Shown here piece after piece: positions 14,777-24,224 of a DNA stretch of 64,000 bases. The stretch covers positions 23,052 through 87,051 of the forward strand of contig NZ_JAVBXX010000004.1 in assembly GCF_030824335.1 (NCBI RefSeq). The letters run 5' to 3'. The position numbers and the translations under genes are program-made. This DNA comes from Azonexus sp. GTDB lineage: Bacteria; Pseudomonadota; Gammaproteobacteria; Burkholderiales; Rhodocyclaceae. The notes beneath the pieces were generated by a model that saw nothing but the letters and a program-made list of their open reading frames with translations, ran no database searches and had not been told where the DNA came from. Within the stretch, counting starts at the first letter, position 1; every line of letters begins with the position of its first letter.

Positions 14777-16492
14777 TTACGAACCGGACGACATCATGCT
14801 GCGCATGTCGATCAGGCTTTTCGGGTTATAGGGGTCACCGACCCACAAAGGGCTTTCCTTGAATTCACGCCCGACCAGGCTTTTGGCCGGATCGTAGAGA
14901 TCGAAACGCAGCCCGGCCAGATCGGCCCAAGTGTGAATGAAATTGGCCAGACTATACGGACGATCCGGCTGCGGCACGAAGTCGCGCAGGTTCTTTTCCC
15001 GCCAGGAGTCGGATGTCCAGAGCAGGAAGGGCACGGCGTACATTGGCACCGATGGCGTCAATTCACTGCGCCCGAGCATCGTGTGCTGGCCGGAGTCGAA
15101 CACATCCTCACCATGATCGGAAAAATAGACGAGGAAACCATTCGGATCGCTCGCCTGGAAAGTCTTGATCAGGCGGGAAACGACAAAATCGTTGAACAGC
15201 ACCGCGTTATCGTAGTTGTTGATCACCGGTAGCTGCTTGTCGTTCACCCAGTCCGGCAGGCCTTGCCTGTCCTTGAACACCTCGTATTCCGGCGGATAGC
15301 GGTACTCGTATTTCATGTGCGTGCCGAGCAGGTGCACGATGATGAACTTGCGCTCGGCCGGGTCGGCCAGCACCTTGGCGAAAGGTTCAAGCACATTGGT
15401 GTCGTACGAACGGGAGTTCTGGGCACGGGTGTGGTTCAGGTAAACCTGTTCGTCCATCTGCTGCGAGAAGAATGTCAGCATCGTGTTGCGCTGGGTCAGC
15501 GTCTGCTGGTTGGTGATCCAGAAAGTCTTGTAACCGGCCTGCTTCATGATGTTCATCAGCGAGGGCTGGGTCAGGTACAGGTCGGGGTTTTTCTGATCGG
15601 CGAAACTCAGGGTCTGCTGCAGCGTTTCGATGGTGAACGGACGCGCACCAATCACTTGATTGAACGCCGTCACGCCCGGCATCGCCTGCAGGTTCGGCGT
15701 CGTCTGCCGGCTGTAGCCATACAGCCCCATATGTTGCCGATTGGTCGATTCGCCGATCACCAGCACCAGCGTGGCCGGCAGACCGGCATTGGCATCGCGC
15801 AAATTGGCCAGTGGCGGCACCTTGCTGTTGTTGTCGAGCAACTCCTGCATTTCAGCCAGGCGCTTGCGATACTGGGTGTAACCGAAAACCACCTGCCAGG
15901 GCGTTGCCGGGTCCATCTTCTTTTCGTAGGCTTCGACGGCGCTGGACAGTGACAATTCATCCGCCTTGACCAGTTTGATCAAGGGATAGACGAACAACGA
16001 CGCCAAAATCAGCAGGGCCAGGGCCAGCGCTTTGTTCGGTGCCATCGCGACCGGCCGCAAGCGGCGCCATAACAGCCAGGCGCCGGCGGTATAGGCGAGC
16101 AAGGCGGGAATCATCCACCAGGCGAAATATTGTGCGACGTACTCACTGGCTTCCGCACTGTTCGACTCGAACATGATGAAAATCACGCTCTGCGAAAACT
16201 CCTGCTGGTAAACGAAGTAAAACCCCAGGCTGGCCAGTGAGAAGGCCCACAGGATGACGCCGATGACTGCCGCAATCTGTTTGGTCCGGGCGGGAAAAAG
16301 CAGCAAGGGCACCAGCCACAGCGTGCTGACGATGATTGCCTGGCGAAAGCCGACGAAAATCGTGGCGCCGGAAATCTGCAACAGGGAATGGTAAACGCCG
16401 GAGAAATACCAGAAGAACAGGAAGGCCCACCCCAACGCGGCCCAATCGGTCCGGTTTGCATTCGGGGCGGGAAAAGACTGAGAAATGCTCAT
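14777..16492 (-). CDS. cptA: Phosphoethanolamine transferase, CptA-like
   Basis: A 571-residue inner-membrane enzyme with five N-terminal transmembrane helices and a periplasmic sulfatase-fold domain. Several long stretches match enterobacterial CptA, including QEFSQSVIFIMFE, RPFTIETLQQTLSF (presumed nucleophile Thr), TQPSLMNIMKQAGYKTFWI and VYFSDHGED. CptA adds phosphoethanolamine to core heptose of LPS; close relatives (EptA, OpgE) modify lipid A or glucans. It converges on the PAP2 gene, 33 bp apart. No TTGAC array is seen upstream, so regulation may be separate. Confidence 0.87.
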   Translation of the reverse strand: MSISQSFPAPNANRTDWAALGWAFLFFWYFSGVYHSLLQISGATIFVGFRQAIIVSTLWLVPLLLFPARTKQIAAVIGVILWAFSLASLGFYFVYQQEFSQSVIFIMFESNSAEASEYVAQYFAWWMIPALLAYTAGAWLLWRRLRPVAMAPNKALALALLILASLFVYPLIKLVKADELSLSSAVEAYEKKMDPATPWQVVFGYTQYRKRLAEMQELLDNNSKVPPLANLRDANAGLPATLVLVIGESTNRQHMGLYGYSRQTTPNLQAMPGVTAFNQVIGARPFTIETLQQTLSFADQKNPDLYLTQPSLMNIMKQAGYKTFWITNQQTLTQRNTMLTFFSQQMDEQVYLNHTRAQNSRSYDTNVLEPFAKVLADPAERKFIIVHLLGTHMKYEYRYPPEYEVFKDRQGLPDWVNDKQLPVINNYDNAVLFNDFVVSRLIKTFQASDPNGFLVYFSDHGEDVFDSGQHTMLGRSELTPSVPMYAVPFLLWTSDSWREKNLRDFVPQPDRPYSLANFIHTWADLAGLRFDLYDPAKSLVGREFKESPLWVGDPYNPKSLIDMRSMMSSGS

Positions 16493-16635
16493 GCAAAGCG
16501 CCTAATCAAAATCAGCAAGGGTAACAAAACGACGCAGGCCCCGACCGTTTGAATGACGAGCCGGAGCCTGTTTTCGCAACAAGACTGAAGAGTATGCGCC
16601 GACAAAGATTAATCGAACATGAACACGACGCTGGA

Positions 16636-17958
16636 TCAGCGCATTTCGAAAGCTTCCTGGTGAAAGCGCAGCCCCCCCGAGCCGATGCCTGGCAAGCCTC
16701 GGCGCAGCGCCGCCGCCAGACCGCTCGGGCCACAGAACCAGACCTCGGCGGGCTGGCCAGCCGGCCGATTGGGCAACAGACTTGCTGCATCCAGACGCTC
16801 GCCCTGGCGGTCGCCATGCACCTGCAGACGAATAGCCGGCAAACCGGCGCACAGCGTGGTCAATTGCTGAACGAAAGGATCTGTCTCGCGATCCCGCGTG
16901 CAGTAATGCAAATCTGCCGCCGGCGCAGCTTGCGGGTTTTCCTGCAAGGACGCCAGCCAGGCAAGGAAGGGTGTCACACCGATACCGGCAGCAATCCAGA
17001 CCTGCTGCGCCTGACGATCCAGACGATCAATGTCGAAGCAACCATAAGGCCCCTCGATGCGTAGCATCTGCCCGACCCGCAAACGGTTGGCCAGTTGCCG
17101 GGTGTAGTCGCCCAGCGCCTTGATGCGGAATTCGATTGTCCGGTCCCCCTGATCGGCACTGGCAATGGTGAAGGGATGCGCCCCCTCGGCCGAATCGAAA
17201 GTCACCAGCGCAAACTGCCCCGGCCGATGCCCGGACCATCCACCTGCCAGCCGGCAACGTACGCCGACAATATCGGCCGCGGTCTGCGTCACGGCAAGAA
17301 TTTCTCCGGTCGACCGGCGGGCCTGCCCAATATTGCCCAGCAGCGCACGCAGCGCACCATAGCCACCGGCCAGGATGAGCCCGGCAAGCAGCCAGCCCAC
17401 CGGCTGCGCCCAGTAGTCGAGTGGCGACAGGAAGACCGCATGAAAAGCCAGCGCCAGGTAAATCACCGGCATGGCGCGATGCAAAAAACGCCAGGGACGA
17501 TAGGGGAAGCGCTTCCATAGCGTGATCGCCAGCAACACCAGCAGGATGTAGAAACCCCATTCGCCGAAATCCTTGCCCAGATGGCGCAGATTCTCCAGCA
17601 AGCCGACAAATTTCTCCTTCGGCACCCGCCCCTCACGGCCGATCAGCGACTTCAACAGGCCGTCCGACTCCTTGACCAGCCAGTGCATGATCGCAAAAAC
17701 ACCGGCCAGGATGCCGGCCCACTTGTGCGTGCGATAAACCCGGTCCATACCACCCAGCGGCTTTTCCAGCCAGACCGGACGGGTCGCCAGGTACATCGCC
17801 AGCGACATCAGGCCGATTGACCACAAACCACTCAGATACATCAACTCCTGCCGGGCGATCCACCAGGGATGCGCCGCCAATGCCGGGGCGTTCAGCACAT
17901 CCCAGCCCCAGGCTAGGCCCAGTGCAGCGCCGATCAGGACAAGCACAAGTTTGGTCAT
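16636..17958 (-). CDS. Ferric-reductase-like membrane protein with FAD/NAD(P) domain
   Basis: A 440-residue protein. The N-terminal half has about six membrane helices of the ferric-reductase-like (cytochrome b-type) domain, with histidines in YRTHKW, IMHW, LHRAM and FHAVF. The C-terminal half is a ferredoxin-reductase module: HPFTIAS (FAD), GPYGCFD, GIGVTPFLA (nucleotide) and WFCGPSGL at the end. I start it at 17958, where TGATG couples it to the PepSY gene stop. In known SHP/DHC operons a membrane cytochrome b accompanies the two cytochromes c; this protein may play that part, passing electrons between NAD(P)H or quinol and the periplasmic haems. Confidence 0.82.
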   Translation of the reverse strand: MTKLVLVLIGAALGLAWGWDVLNAPALAAHPWWIARQELMYLSGLWSIGLMSLAMYLATRPVWLEKPLGGMDRVYRTHKWAGILAGVFAIMHWLVKESDGLLKSLIGREGRVPKEKFVGLLENLRHLGKDFGEWGFYILLVLLAITLWKRFPYRPWRFLHRAMPVIYLALAFHAVFLSPLDYWAQPVGWLLAGLILAGGYGALRALLGNIGQARRSTGEILAVTQTAADIVGVRCRLAGGWSGHRPGQFALVTFDSAEGAHPFTIASADQGDRTIEFRIKALGDYTRQLANRLRVGQMLRIEGPYGCFDIDRLDRQAQQVWIAAGIGVTPFLAWLASLQENPQAAPAADLHYCTRDRETDPFVQQLTTLCAGLPAIRLQVHGDRQGERLDAASLLPNRPAGQPAEVWFCGPSGLAAALRRGLPGIGSGGLRFHQEAFEMR

Positions 17959-18362
17959 CAGCGGCTCCCGGCCGGTGCTGCCGGCATGTCGTCGCGACAG
18001 CGCCGCTTGTTGCATTCGCCGCTTCCTTCCGCCCGCCCGGCATTGCGCGCTTCGTGCCGGCCGGAAGCGCCTTCGCCATCCCGGCGCTGAGCGCCAAGCA
18101 ACTCGCCAGTGCGGGCATCGAGGCGCAGCTTGCTGCGTTCGCCCTGACGATTGGTCGCCCGCACTTCGTAACGTCCATGTTCGCGTTCGATCTTTTCGAT
18201 ATTGCGATAGCCGGCGGCCTCCAGTTTTTCGATCAGCCGGGGTATCGGCAACCAGGCGCCGACACGATCATCGTTCGCACTGGCCGGTTGGAAAAGCATC
18301 AGCCCGCCGGCCAGCAGGCCGGCAAACAAGGCAAAGGAAAACATCTGGGTCGAAATACGCAT
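17958..18362 (-). CDS. PepSY-domain periplasmic protein
   Basis: 134 residues: signal peptide (cleavage after about residue 29, PASA-ND), then one PepSY domain (IPRLIEKLEAAGYRNIEKIEREHGRYEV) and a basic, low-complexity tail with two Cys. The ATG at 18362 follows a good AAGGAGTT site. It lies between the DHC cytochrome and the ferric-reductase-like gene, overlapping the latter by 1 bp. PepSY domains are common beside flavocytochrome and two-component genes; the exact role is unknown. Confidence 0.75.
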   Translation of the reverse strand: MRISTQMFSFALFAGLLAGGLMLFQPASANDDRVGAWLPIPRLIEKLEAAGYRNIEKIEREHGRYEVRATNRQGERSKLRLDARTGELLGAQRRDGEGASGRHEARNAGRAEGSGECNKRRCRDDMPAAPAGSR

Positions 18363-18406
18363 GGTCGGAACTCCTTGATATCGTTCGAGCGGCTGTGATG
18401 GCCGCC

Positions 18407-18901
18407 TCAGTCCTCGTAGTAGCCAAGTTCGGCATCGGCATGGCAGGCAGTGCAATTGGCCTTGCTGCGCACATCCTTGTGGCGCCATTCCCAGTCAGGC
18501 ACCTTGCGGTGTTCGCGCACCCATTGCGGCAAGGCGGTAATGCGCTGCGGCGCACTCGCCGCATCGACCCCGCGCAACAACTTCGCACTGTAACGCTGAC
18601 CGGCGGCATCGCCGGCATTGGCCACCAGGTAGGCAGTGATTTTCCTGGCCAAAGCCGGGTCGACCGCAGCATTGTCGCCAAAATGATTTTCCAGTTCGCC
18701 CATCATGCGCTTCCAGGAGGCTGCCGGCAGCATGGCGGCAGGAAACGCCAGATGGCAACTGCCGCACTCCTCCTTGACTACCGGATCTACGACCGGTGGG
18801 TAGTAGTGACCACCGCCGGCCTGGGCGCGGCTGAAAACCAGGGCAGAGAAGGCCAGGACCAGCAGGCCCAAGCTCACGGGACGGGTTGGAAATTTCATCA
18901 T
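18407..18901 (-). CDS. Diheme cytochrome c (DHC family)
   Basis: 164 residues with a signal peptide ending near SRAQA, and two haem-attachment motifs: CGSCH in the N-terminal third and CTACH near the C-terminus. The arrangement, with WKRMMGELENHFGDNA between, fits the DHC diheme cytochrome c family. In Rhodobacter and Shewanella DHC is the electron-transfer partner of the oxygen-binding cytochrome SHP; the next gene upstream encodes an SHP homologue. Located in the periplasm. Confidence 0.85.
   Translation of the reverse strand: MMKFPTRPVSLGLLVLAFSALVFSRAQAGGGHYYPPVVDPVVKEECGSCHLAFPAAMLPAASWKRMMGELENHFGDNAAVDPALARKITAYLVANAGDAAGQRYSAKLLRGVDAASAPQRITALPQWVREHRKVPDWEWRHKDVRSKANCTACHADAELGYYED
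18639..18668 (-). repeat. Uptake-like repeat
   Basis: Exact TGCGGTCGAC; TTT at +15 and AAAAT at +25. Inside the DHC gene. Confidence 0.65.
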
Positions 18902-18916
18902 TTTCTCCGGTGGATT

Positions 18917-19357
18917 TCAACGACTACCGACGAAAGTCAGCCAGTCGCCTTTTTCCTGCGCCGTGCATTCACGGCCGATCACTTCGTTGCAGTTACGCTT
19001 GAACCATTTCTCGACCTTGGCCGGATCGGCGTAACGACTCGGGCTGACCGATAGCGCCACCGCTTCGATGCGCTTGCCAGTCAAGGTCTGACCGGCACTA
19101 CGCGGATCTTTGCCATGACACGACGTACAAGCCGGGGTATCCGGCTTGCCGCTGGCAAAATTACGCGTATGCAAGGCTTCACCACGCGCCGCGGAAAAAC
19201 CGGCAAAACCCGGATTGGCAGCTTTCGCGGTGGCCGCGTATTGGCTCAACTGAGCCTCCAGGGAAGCGGCCGTGGCAGCAAAGGGCAAGCAGGACAAGAG
19301 CAGCAGTGCACCGACGGCGACTTTTGTTTGAGCGAATTTGAAGCGGGATTTGAACAT
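18917..19357 (-). CDS. SHP-type monoheme cytochrome c (DUF1924)
   Basis: 146 residues with a signal peptide ending ATAA and one haem motif CTSCH followed by GKDPRSAGQTLTGKRIEA, characteristic of the DUF1924/SHP family. SHP is an unusual high-spin cytochrome c that binds oxygen or NO and is reduced by DHC. Two further Cys (NCNEVIGREC) can form the disulfide known in this family. The ATG at 19357 gives a proper signal peptide; an earlier in-frame ATG at 19429 would add 24 residues before it. First gene of the SHP-DHC-PepSY-reductase unit. Confidence 0.83.
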   Translation of the reverse strand: MFKSRFKFAQTKVAVGALLLLSCLPFAATAASLEAQLSQYAATAKAANPGFAGFSAARGEALHTRNFASGKPDTPACTSCHGKDPRSAGQTLTGKRIEAVALSVSPSRYADPAKVEKWFKRNCNEVIGRECTAQEKGDWLTFVGSR

Positions 19358-19519
19358 CTTGATCGGCCTGATGAAGTAGATGTCCGACACTTTGGCAGAG
19401 TAGTGCTGAACGTATCCTGAAGCGGACATTCAGCTTCTGTTCATCTTCGCCTTTGTAAATTGGCGCTTCGCGGACTGCTATCCTGCGCCAGCCTGAAAAA
19501 ATTACCGGAAAGAATCCTC

Positions 19520-20803
19520 ATGAACTCGTTCAACACCAGGGCCGCCAAGCGCATCGGCGCCGTCTCTGTCCTGCTGGCGCTGCTGGTCAGCCCCATCGCA
19601 TGGCACATCGCCAGGGAAACAGCGGAACAGGAAGCGATGTCGCTGGCCATGGAAGAATCGCAACGCATTCTTTCGCATCTCGACGATTTCACGCTGGATT
19701 CACCACAACTGCGGAAGCAGGCACAGGAAGCGGCCATGATGATCACCGGCGGCCTGTTCGACATTGCCGAGATTTATGACGGCAACGGAAACAAGCTTGC
19801 CGAATCGACGACGGAACAAGGCCATCTGGTTGAACATCAGCTACCCAAGCATCTGCGCCCGAACTACCTGAAACCTTCGTACGAAAGCATCCATCTTCCC
19901 GACGAAGTCTGGGCACTGAGAATTTTTGTTCCGCTGGGCCAGCCGAGCAGCGCGTCGTCCGACAAACCCCTGGCCTATTTCGAAGGCGTGCGCATCGTGC
20001 CGGCCTGGCAAAAGGAGGAAATGCAGGCCGGCGCCCTGACCATCGCACTGCTGGTGGCCGCCGCATCGCTCCTGTGCGGCATGACGATCTACCCGCTGGT
20101 GGTCAAACTGTCAGCCGAAAATCTGCGCAAGGCAGAAGAAGTGCTCGAGTCGCACATTTCGATCATCGAGGCACTCGGCCGGGCCGTCGCCCGCCGGGAT
20201 TCGGATACCGGCGCACACAATTACCGGGTCGCCTGGGTTGCCGCACGCATTGGCGAAGTGCTGGAGTTGCCGAGACTGAAGATGCAATCGCTGATCATGG
20301 GCAGCTTCCTGCACGATGTCGGCAAGATCGGCATCCCGGATGCCATCCTGCTCAAGCCGGGCCGGCTCGACGATGCCGAGATGCAAATCATGCGCACGCA
20401 CGTCGAACAAGGCGAAACCATCGTATCCGGTATTGCCTGGCTGAGCGACGCGGCGAGCATCGTTTCGGGACATCATGAAAAATGGGATGGCTCCGGTTAT
20501 CCCAAGGGCCTGCGCGGCGATGCCATTCCGCTGGGTGCCCGCATCTTTGCCGTAGCCGACGTATTCGATGCCTTGCGCTCGGAACGGCCCTACAAGAAAC
20601 CGATGAGCTTCGATGCGGCAATCAGCATCATCAAACAGGACACCGGATCGCACTTCGACGCCAGCGTCGTCGACGCCTTTCTCGGCATCGCCCAGGACAT
20701 CCATGACCAACTCGTGCTATGCGACGAAAATGCCTGCCAGGCATTGCTGCAAGCCAAGATCCGGGAACACTTTGCGCTGCCGGGCAGCAAGCCGGCGAAC
20801 TAG
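19520..20803 (+). CDS. HD-GYP domain cyclic-di-GMP phosphodiesterase
   Basis: 427 residues. An N-terminal transmembrane helix (about 10-30), a periplasmic sensor segment (about 30-165) and a second helix (about 170-190) are followed by an HD-GYP domain: HNYRV, HDVGKIG, the HH of SGHHEKWDGSGYP and DVFDAL. All metal and GYP positions appear intact, so c-di-GMP hydrolysis is predicted. The ATG at 19520 with upstream GGAAAGAA is preferred over 19460. It is divergent from the SHP operon and upstream of a PepSY and two-component unit. Confidence 0.88.
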   Translation: MNSFNTRAAKRIGAVSVLLALLVSPIAWHIARETAEQEAMSLAMEESQRILSHLDDFTLDSPQLRKQAQEAAMMITGGLFDIAEIYDGNGNKLAESTTEQGHLVEHQLPKHLRPNYLKPSYESIHLPDEVWALRIFVPLGQPSSASSDKPLAYFEGVRIVPAWQKEEMQAGALTIALLVAAASLLCGMTIYPLVVKLSAENLRKAEEVLESHISIIEALGRAVARRDSDTGAHNYRVAWVAARIGEVLELPRLKMQSLIMGSFLHDVGKIGIPDAILLKPGRLDDAEMQIMRTHVEQGETIVSGIAWLSDAASIVSGHHEKWDGSGYPKGLRGDAIPLGARIFAVADVFDALRSERPYKKPMSFDAAISIIKQDTGSHFDASVVDAFLGIAQDIHDQLVLCDENACQALLQAKIREHFALPGSKPAN

Positions 20804-20804
20804 A

Positions 20805-21206
20805 ATGCCGCGGACAACCCCAATGAACTACGCCAGGCCGCCGAAACGCTGGATTGCCGGATGCTGCGCCATCCTGAGCCTGTGGGCCTTGCTCGGGCCG
20901 TTCGGCACAACGGCCCAGGCCGACACCCGACAGGATCACGAAATCGCCCGCCGGGCTATGGCGGCCGGTGAAATCCTGCCCTTGCGCACGGTACTGCAAC
21001 GCCTCGAACAGGCGTACCCCGGCGAAGTGCTGGAAGTCGAACTGGAACAGGAATCCGGCCGCTGGATTTACGAGGTCAAGCTGCTGGGCAGCGACGGCAG
21101 TATCAGCAAGTTGATGGTCAACGCCAGGGATGCCTCGTTGATCGAAATCAAGGGCCGTCGCGCCGGCAAGCACGAAGCGCGCAAGTTCGGAGAACCCAGA
21201 CCATGA
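20805..21206 (+). CDS. PepSY-domain periplasmic protein
   Basis: About 133 residues: signal peptide ending TTAQA, then a PepSY domain (LRTVLQRLEQAYPGEVLEVELEQES) ending in a basic tail. Either ATG 20805 or 20823 could be the start; neither has a strong Shine-Dalgarno sequence. It precedes an OmpR-type regulator by 13 bp. PepSY protein, regulator and kinase in this order are common among QseBC/PhoPQ-like systems, where the PepSY protein may modulate the sensor. Confidence 0.75.
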   Translation: MPRTTPMNYARPPKRWIAGCCAILSLWALLGPFGTTAQADTRQDHEIARRAMAAGEILPLRTVLQRLEQAYPGEVLEVELEQESGRWIYEVKLLGSDGSISKLMVNARDASLIEIKGRRAGKHEARKFGEPRP

Positions 21207-21219
21207 GGCGGAGAGCGTA

Positions 21220-21882
21220 ATGCGCATTCTTGTCGTAGAAGACGAACCCACACTCTGCCTGCAATTGAGCCGAACCCTGAGCGCTGCCGGTTATGCGGTC
21301 GATACTGCGGTCAACGGCCTGGATGCGCTGCATTTGGGCAGCGAAGAACCCTTCGATGCCGTCGTGCTCGATCTGGGCCTGCCAGTACTCGATGGGCTCA
21401 GCGTGCTCAAGCGCTGGCGCGCGGCCGGCCGCAACATGCCGGTCCTGATCCTGACGGCGCGCGGCGACTGGCACGAGCGGGTGGCCGGCATCGACGCCGG
21501 GGCCGACGATTACCTGACCAAGCCGTTTCACATGGAAGAATTGCAGGCCCGCCTGCGCGCCCTGATTCGCCGGGCGGCCGGCCAGGCGGCGAATGAACTG
21601 GTCTGTGGCCCGCTGACGCTGGATACGCGCAGCGCCAAGGCGCATGTCGATGGCCAGGCGCTGGTCCTGACCAGCCACGAATTCCGCGTACTCGCCTTCC
21701 TGATGCACCGGCGCGGCCAGGTTTGTTCGCGTAGCGAATTGTCGGAACACATCTATCCGATGGACAATGACCGCGACTCCAACACCATTGAAGTTTTCGT
21801 CGGCCGGCTGCGCAAGAAATTGCCGCCTGACATGATCGAAACCTTGCGCGGCATGGGCTATCGCCTGCGCTGCGATGCTTGA
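21220..21882 (+). CDS. OmpR-family response regulator (PhoP/QseB-like)
   Basis: 220 residues: receiver with Asp51 in VLDLGLPV, LTARG and KPFHMEE, then a winged helix (LTSHEFRVLAFLMHR, SNTIEVFVGRLRKKL, RGMGYRL). The sequence is nearest the PhoP/QseB branch. GGCGGAGAG precedes its ATG. Its kinase starts 48 bp downstream. Flanking periplasmic cytochromes and PepSY proteins suggest redox or ligand sensing, but no direct target site was recognised. Confidence 0.88.
   Translation: MRILVVEDEPTLCLQLSRTLSAAGYAVDTAVNGLDALHLGSEEPFDAVVLDLGLPVLDGLSVLKRWRAAGRNMPVLILTARGDWHERVAGIDAGADDYLTKPFHMEELQARLRALIRRAAGQAANELVCGPLTLDTRSAKAHVDGQALVLTSHEFRVLAFLMHRRGQVCSRSELSEHIYPMDNDRDSNTIEVFVGRLRKKLPPDMIETLRGMGYRLRCDA
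21306..21335 (+). repeat. Uptake-like repeat (weak)
   Basis: Exact TGCGGTCAAC just after a one-mismatch copy (21294). No AT tract at +24. Inside the response-regulator gene; may be coding chance. Confidence 0.4.
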
Positions 21883-21930
21883 AGCAAGCGATGCCGCAAA
21901 CGCCAACCCCGCCGCGATGAATTCAGCCCG

Positions 21931-23364
21931 ATGAAAGCCGCCCCGTCACTGCGCCTGCGGCTGTTGCTCGGCACCCTGCTCTGGATCGTCGCGACAATCG
22001 GTGTCACCGGCTGGGTGCTGCAAGGCATGTTCGAGCAGCATCTGTCGCGCCAGTTCCATGCCGAACTGGCCACCCATCTCAACCAGTTGGCGGCCAACCT
22101 GGAAATCAATGCTGCCGGCCAGCCGGAAGTCAGCCACGTCCTCAGCGACCCCCGGCTGGAACGTCCGTACTCCGGCCTGTATTGGCAAGTCGACCGCATG
22201 CGCTCCGACACCATGCCGGCCAAGCCGGCCTTGCTGCGTTCGCGCTCGCTATGGGATGGCGAACTGCGGGTTCCCGACGACTGGCTGGGCGATGGCGAGC
22301 ACCACGAACATCGGCTGAATGGCCCGAAAGGCGAATCGCTGCGCATGATCGAGCAGAGCCTGCATCTGACCGAACAGCAGGCCGAAAACACGGAACAAAC
22401 GCTACGCCTGATCGTCGCCGCCGATGAAAAACTGCTCGCCGAACCGGTGGAGCGCTTCCGTGGCCTGCTGTTGATGGCGCTCAGCCTGCTCGCCGGTGGC
22501 CTGATCCTGGCCGCCATCGTGCAGGTGGTCGCCGGCCTGCGCCCGCTCAACCGCCTGCGCGATGAACTGACGCGACTGCGCGATGGCGAACAGGCCTTGC
22601 TGGGCGGCAGCCATCCGGCCGAAATCCAGCCGCTGGTCGACGAACTGAATACCGTCCTCGAACGCAATGCCGAATTCGTCGAGCGCGCCCGCAGCCAGGC
22701 CGGCAACCTGGCGCATGCAGTCAAGACGCCGCTGGCCGTGATGGCCAATGCCGCAGCCGCAGAACGGAGTGAGCTGGCCGAACTGGTGACCAGTCAGGTC
22801 AGCGTGGCAAGACAACACATCGACCACCACCTGGCGCGTGCCCGGATCGCCGCATCGGCTCAGGTACACGGCCAGCATTGCCTGCTTCGTCCGGCCATCG
22901 AGGGATTGCTGCGCGTCATGCAGCGCGTGCATGCCGAACGTGCGCTGACGCTGCATCTGGACGACGACCGGGAAATACTGGTCTTTCGCGGCGAAGCGCA
23001 GGACTTGCAGGAAATGCTCGGCAACCTGCTGGACAATGCCTGCAAATGGGCCGGATCGCGCGTCGAGGTATCAGCCAGCCGGCAGGCCGGCGAACTGTGT
23101 ATCGACATCGACGACGACGGCCCCGGCATCGATATCGAGGCGCGACCACTCCTGCTGCAACGCGGCCAGCGTGGTGATGAACAAGTACCGGGTTCCGGAC
23201 TCGGGCTGGCTATCGTCGACGACCTCGCCAGCCTGTATGGTGGACGGCTGGCCTTGCTCGACTCTCCATTGGGCGGCCTGCGTGTCCGCCTCTGCTTACC
23301 GGCAGGCAAGAATAAAGAACTCGACCAAGCATCGACAGGGGAAAAATCATGCTGCAACACTTGA
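21931..23364 (+). CDS. Sensor histidine kinase (PhoQ-like)
   Basis: 477 residues with transmembrane helices at about 9-30 and 178-200 and a periplasmic domain of about 145 residues rich in charged residues and His. The H-box is the PhoQ-type [13 protein letters not shown] (His262), followed by an ATPase domain with [19 protein letters not shown] and GSGLGLAIV. Its 3' end overlaps the diheme protein start by 16 bp, so the cytochrome is probably in the same operon. The histidine-rich loop (DGEHHEH) could bind metal. Confidence 0.85.
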   Translation: MKAAPSLRLRLLLGTLLWIVATIGVTGWVLQGMFEQHLSRQFHAELATHLNQLAANLEINAAGQPEVSHVLSDPRLERPYSGLYWQVDRMRSDTMPAKPALLRSRSLWDGELRVPDDWLGDGEHHEHRLNGPKGESLRMIEQSLHLTEQQAENTEQTLRLIVAADEKLLAEPVERFRGLLLMALSLLAGGLILAAIVQVVAGLRPLNRLRDELTRLRDGEQALLGGSHPAEIQPLVDELNTVLERNAEFVERARSQAGNLAHAVKTPLAVMANAAAAERSELAELVTSQVSVARQHIDHHLARARIAASAQVHGQHCLLRPAIEGLLRVMQRVHAERALTLHLDDDREILVFRGEAQDLQEMLGNLLDNACKWAGSRVEVSASRQAGELCIDIDDDGPGIDIEARPLLLQRGQRGDEQVPGSGLGLAIVDDLASLYGGRLALLDSPLGGLRVRLCLPAGKNKELDQASTGEKSCCNT

Positions 23365-24224
23365 AACTGCGTCACGCACCACGGGCCAGGCTGCTGCTCG
23401 CCGGCCTGCTCAGTCTGGGCAGCGCCCAGGCCAGCGCCGAACCGATACATGCAACGCTCAATCATCAATGGGTACAGGATCTGCGCGACGGCAAGGTCAA
23501 GCTGGACGGGGATCACAAAGCCGTCGACGCCCTCATTCTGGGCCGCGACATTCCCATTCCCTACGACTACATCGCCACGCTGATGCGCACACCGAATGCC
23601 TTCGGCCAGGGACCGGCGTGCATCGTCTGCCACTCCTCGGGCAATCCGGCGCACAGCTATCGCGGCCTCGACCTGTCGAGTTGCGAGGGCATCCGCGCCG
23701 GTTCGCGGGAAGCCCCCTCGCGGCCGATTTTCCAGCCCGGCGAAAAGGGATCGAAGCACATCCTCGGGCGTCGGCTGCGCAACAACCGCATGCCGCTCGG
23801 TATCCCGTTCTCGGTCGGCGGCAACAGCGCGGCCTACGCCACGGTGCGCCAGTGGATCGCCGATGGTGCGGTCAACAACGCGCATTTCACCAAAAACGTC
23901 CTGCCGCTGTTCACCCGCGACAACGCCTTCGCCCCCGACACCCCGGCCTGCATCACCTGCCACATGTCGAATCAGGAACCGCCCAGCTTCCACGAACTGG
24001 ACCTGAGCAGCTACGCCGGCATCATGCTCGGCGCCGACTCGGTAGCCAAGGGCGTCAACAACGCGACCAAGGTCGTGATACCCGGCAAACCGGATGAAAG
24101 CAGCCTGTTCCAGCATCTGGTGGAAGACCGCATGCCACCTGGCATCTCGCCGAGCGAAGATCGCGATCATCCGAACACACGCATCCTGCTGCGCTGGATC
24201 GAACAGGGCGCCCGCTGCAATTGA
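23349..24224 (+). CDS. Periplasmic diheme c-type protein
   Basis: 291 residues with a signal peptide (cleavage near AQASA-EP) and two haem-binding motifs, CIVCH (residues 91-95) and CITCH (near 200). Both are in similar contexts ([31 protein letters not shown]), showing an internal duplication of a cytochrome c-like planctomycete-type module. It overlaps the kinase gene upstream and is followed by a beta-propeller gene whose TTG start overlaps its stop. I do not recognise a named enzyme; an electron carrier or haem sensor for the adjacent kinase is possible. Confidence 0.72.
   Translation: MLQHLKLRHAPRARLLLAGLLSLGSAQASAEPIHATLNHQWVQDLRDGKVKLDGDHKAVDALILGRDIPIPYDYIATLMRTPNAFGQGPACIVCHSSGNPAHSYRGLDLSSCEGIRAGSREAPSRPIFQPGEKGSKHILGRRLRNNRMPLGIPFSVGGNSAAYATVRQWIADGAVNNAHFTKNVLPLFTRDNAFAPDTPACITCHMSNQEPPSFHELDLSSYAGIMLGADSVAKGVNNATKVVIPGKPDESSLFQHLVEDRMPPGISPSEDRDHPNTRILLRWIEQGARCN
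23867..23896 (+). repeat. Uptake-like repeat
   Basis: Exact TGCGGTCAAC; AAAAA at +25. Inside the diheme gene. Confidence 0.65.
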
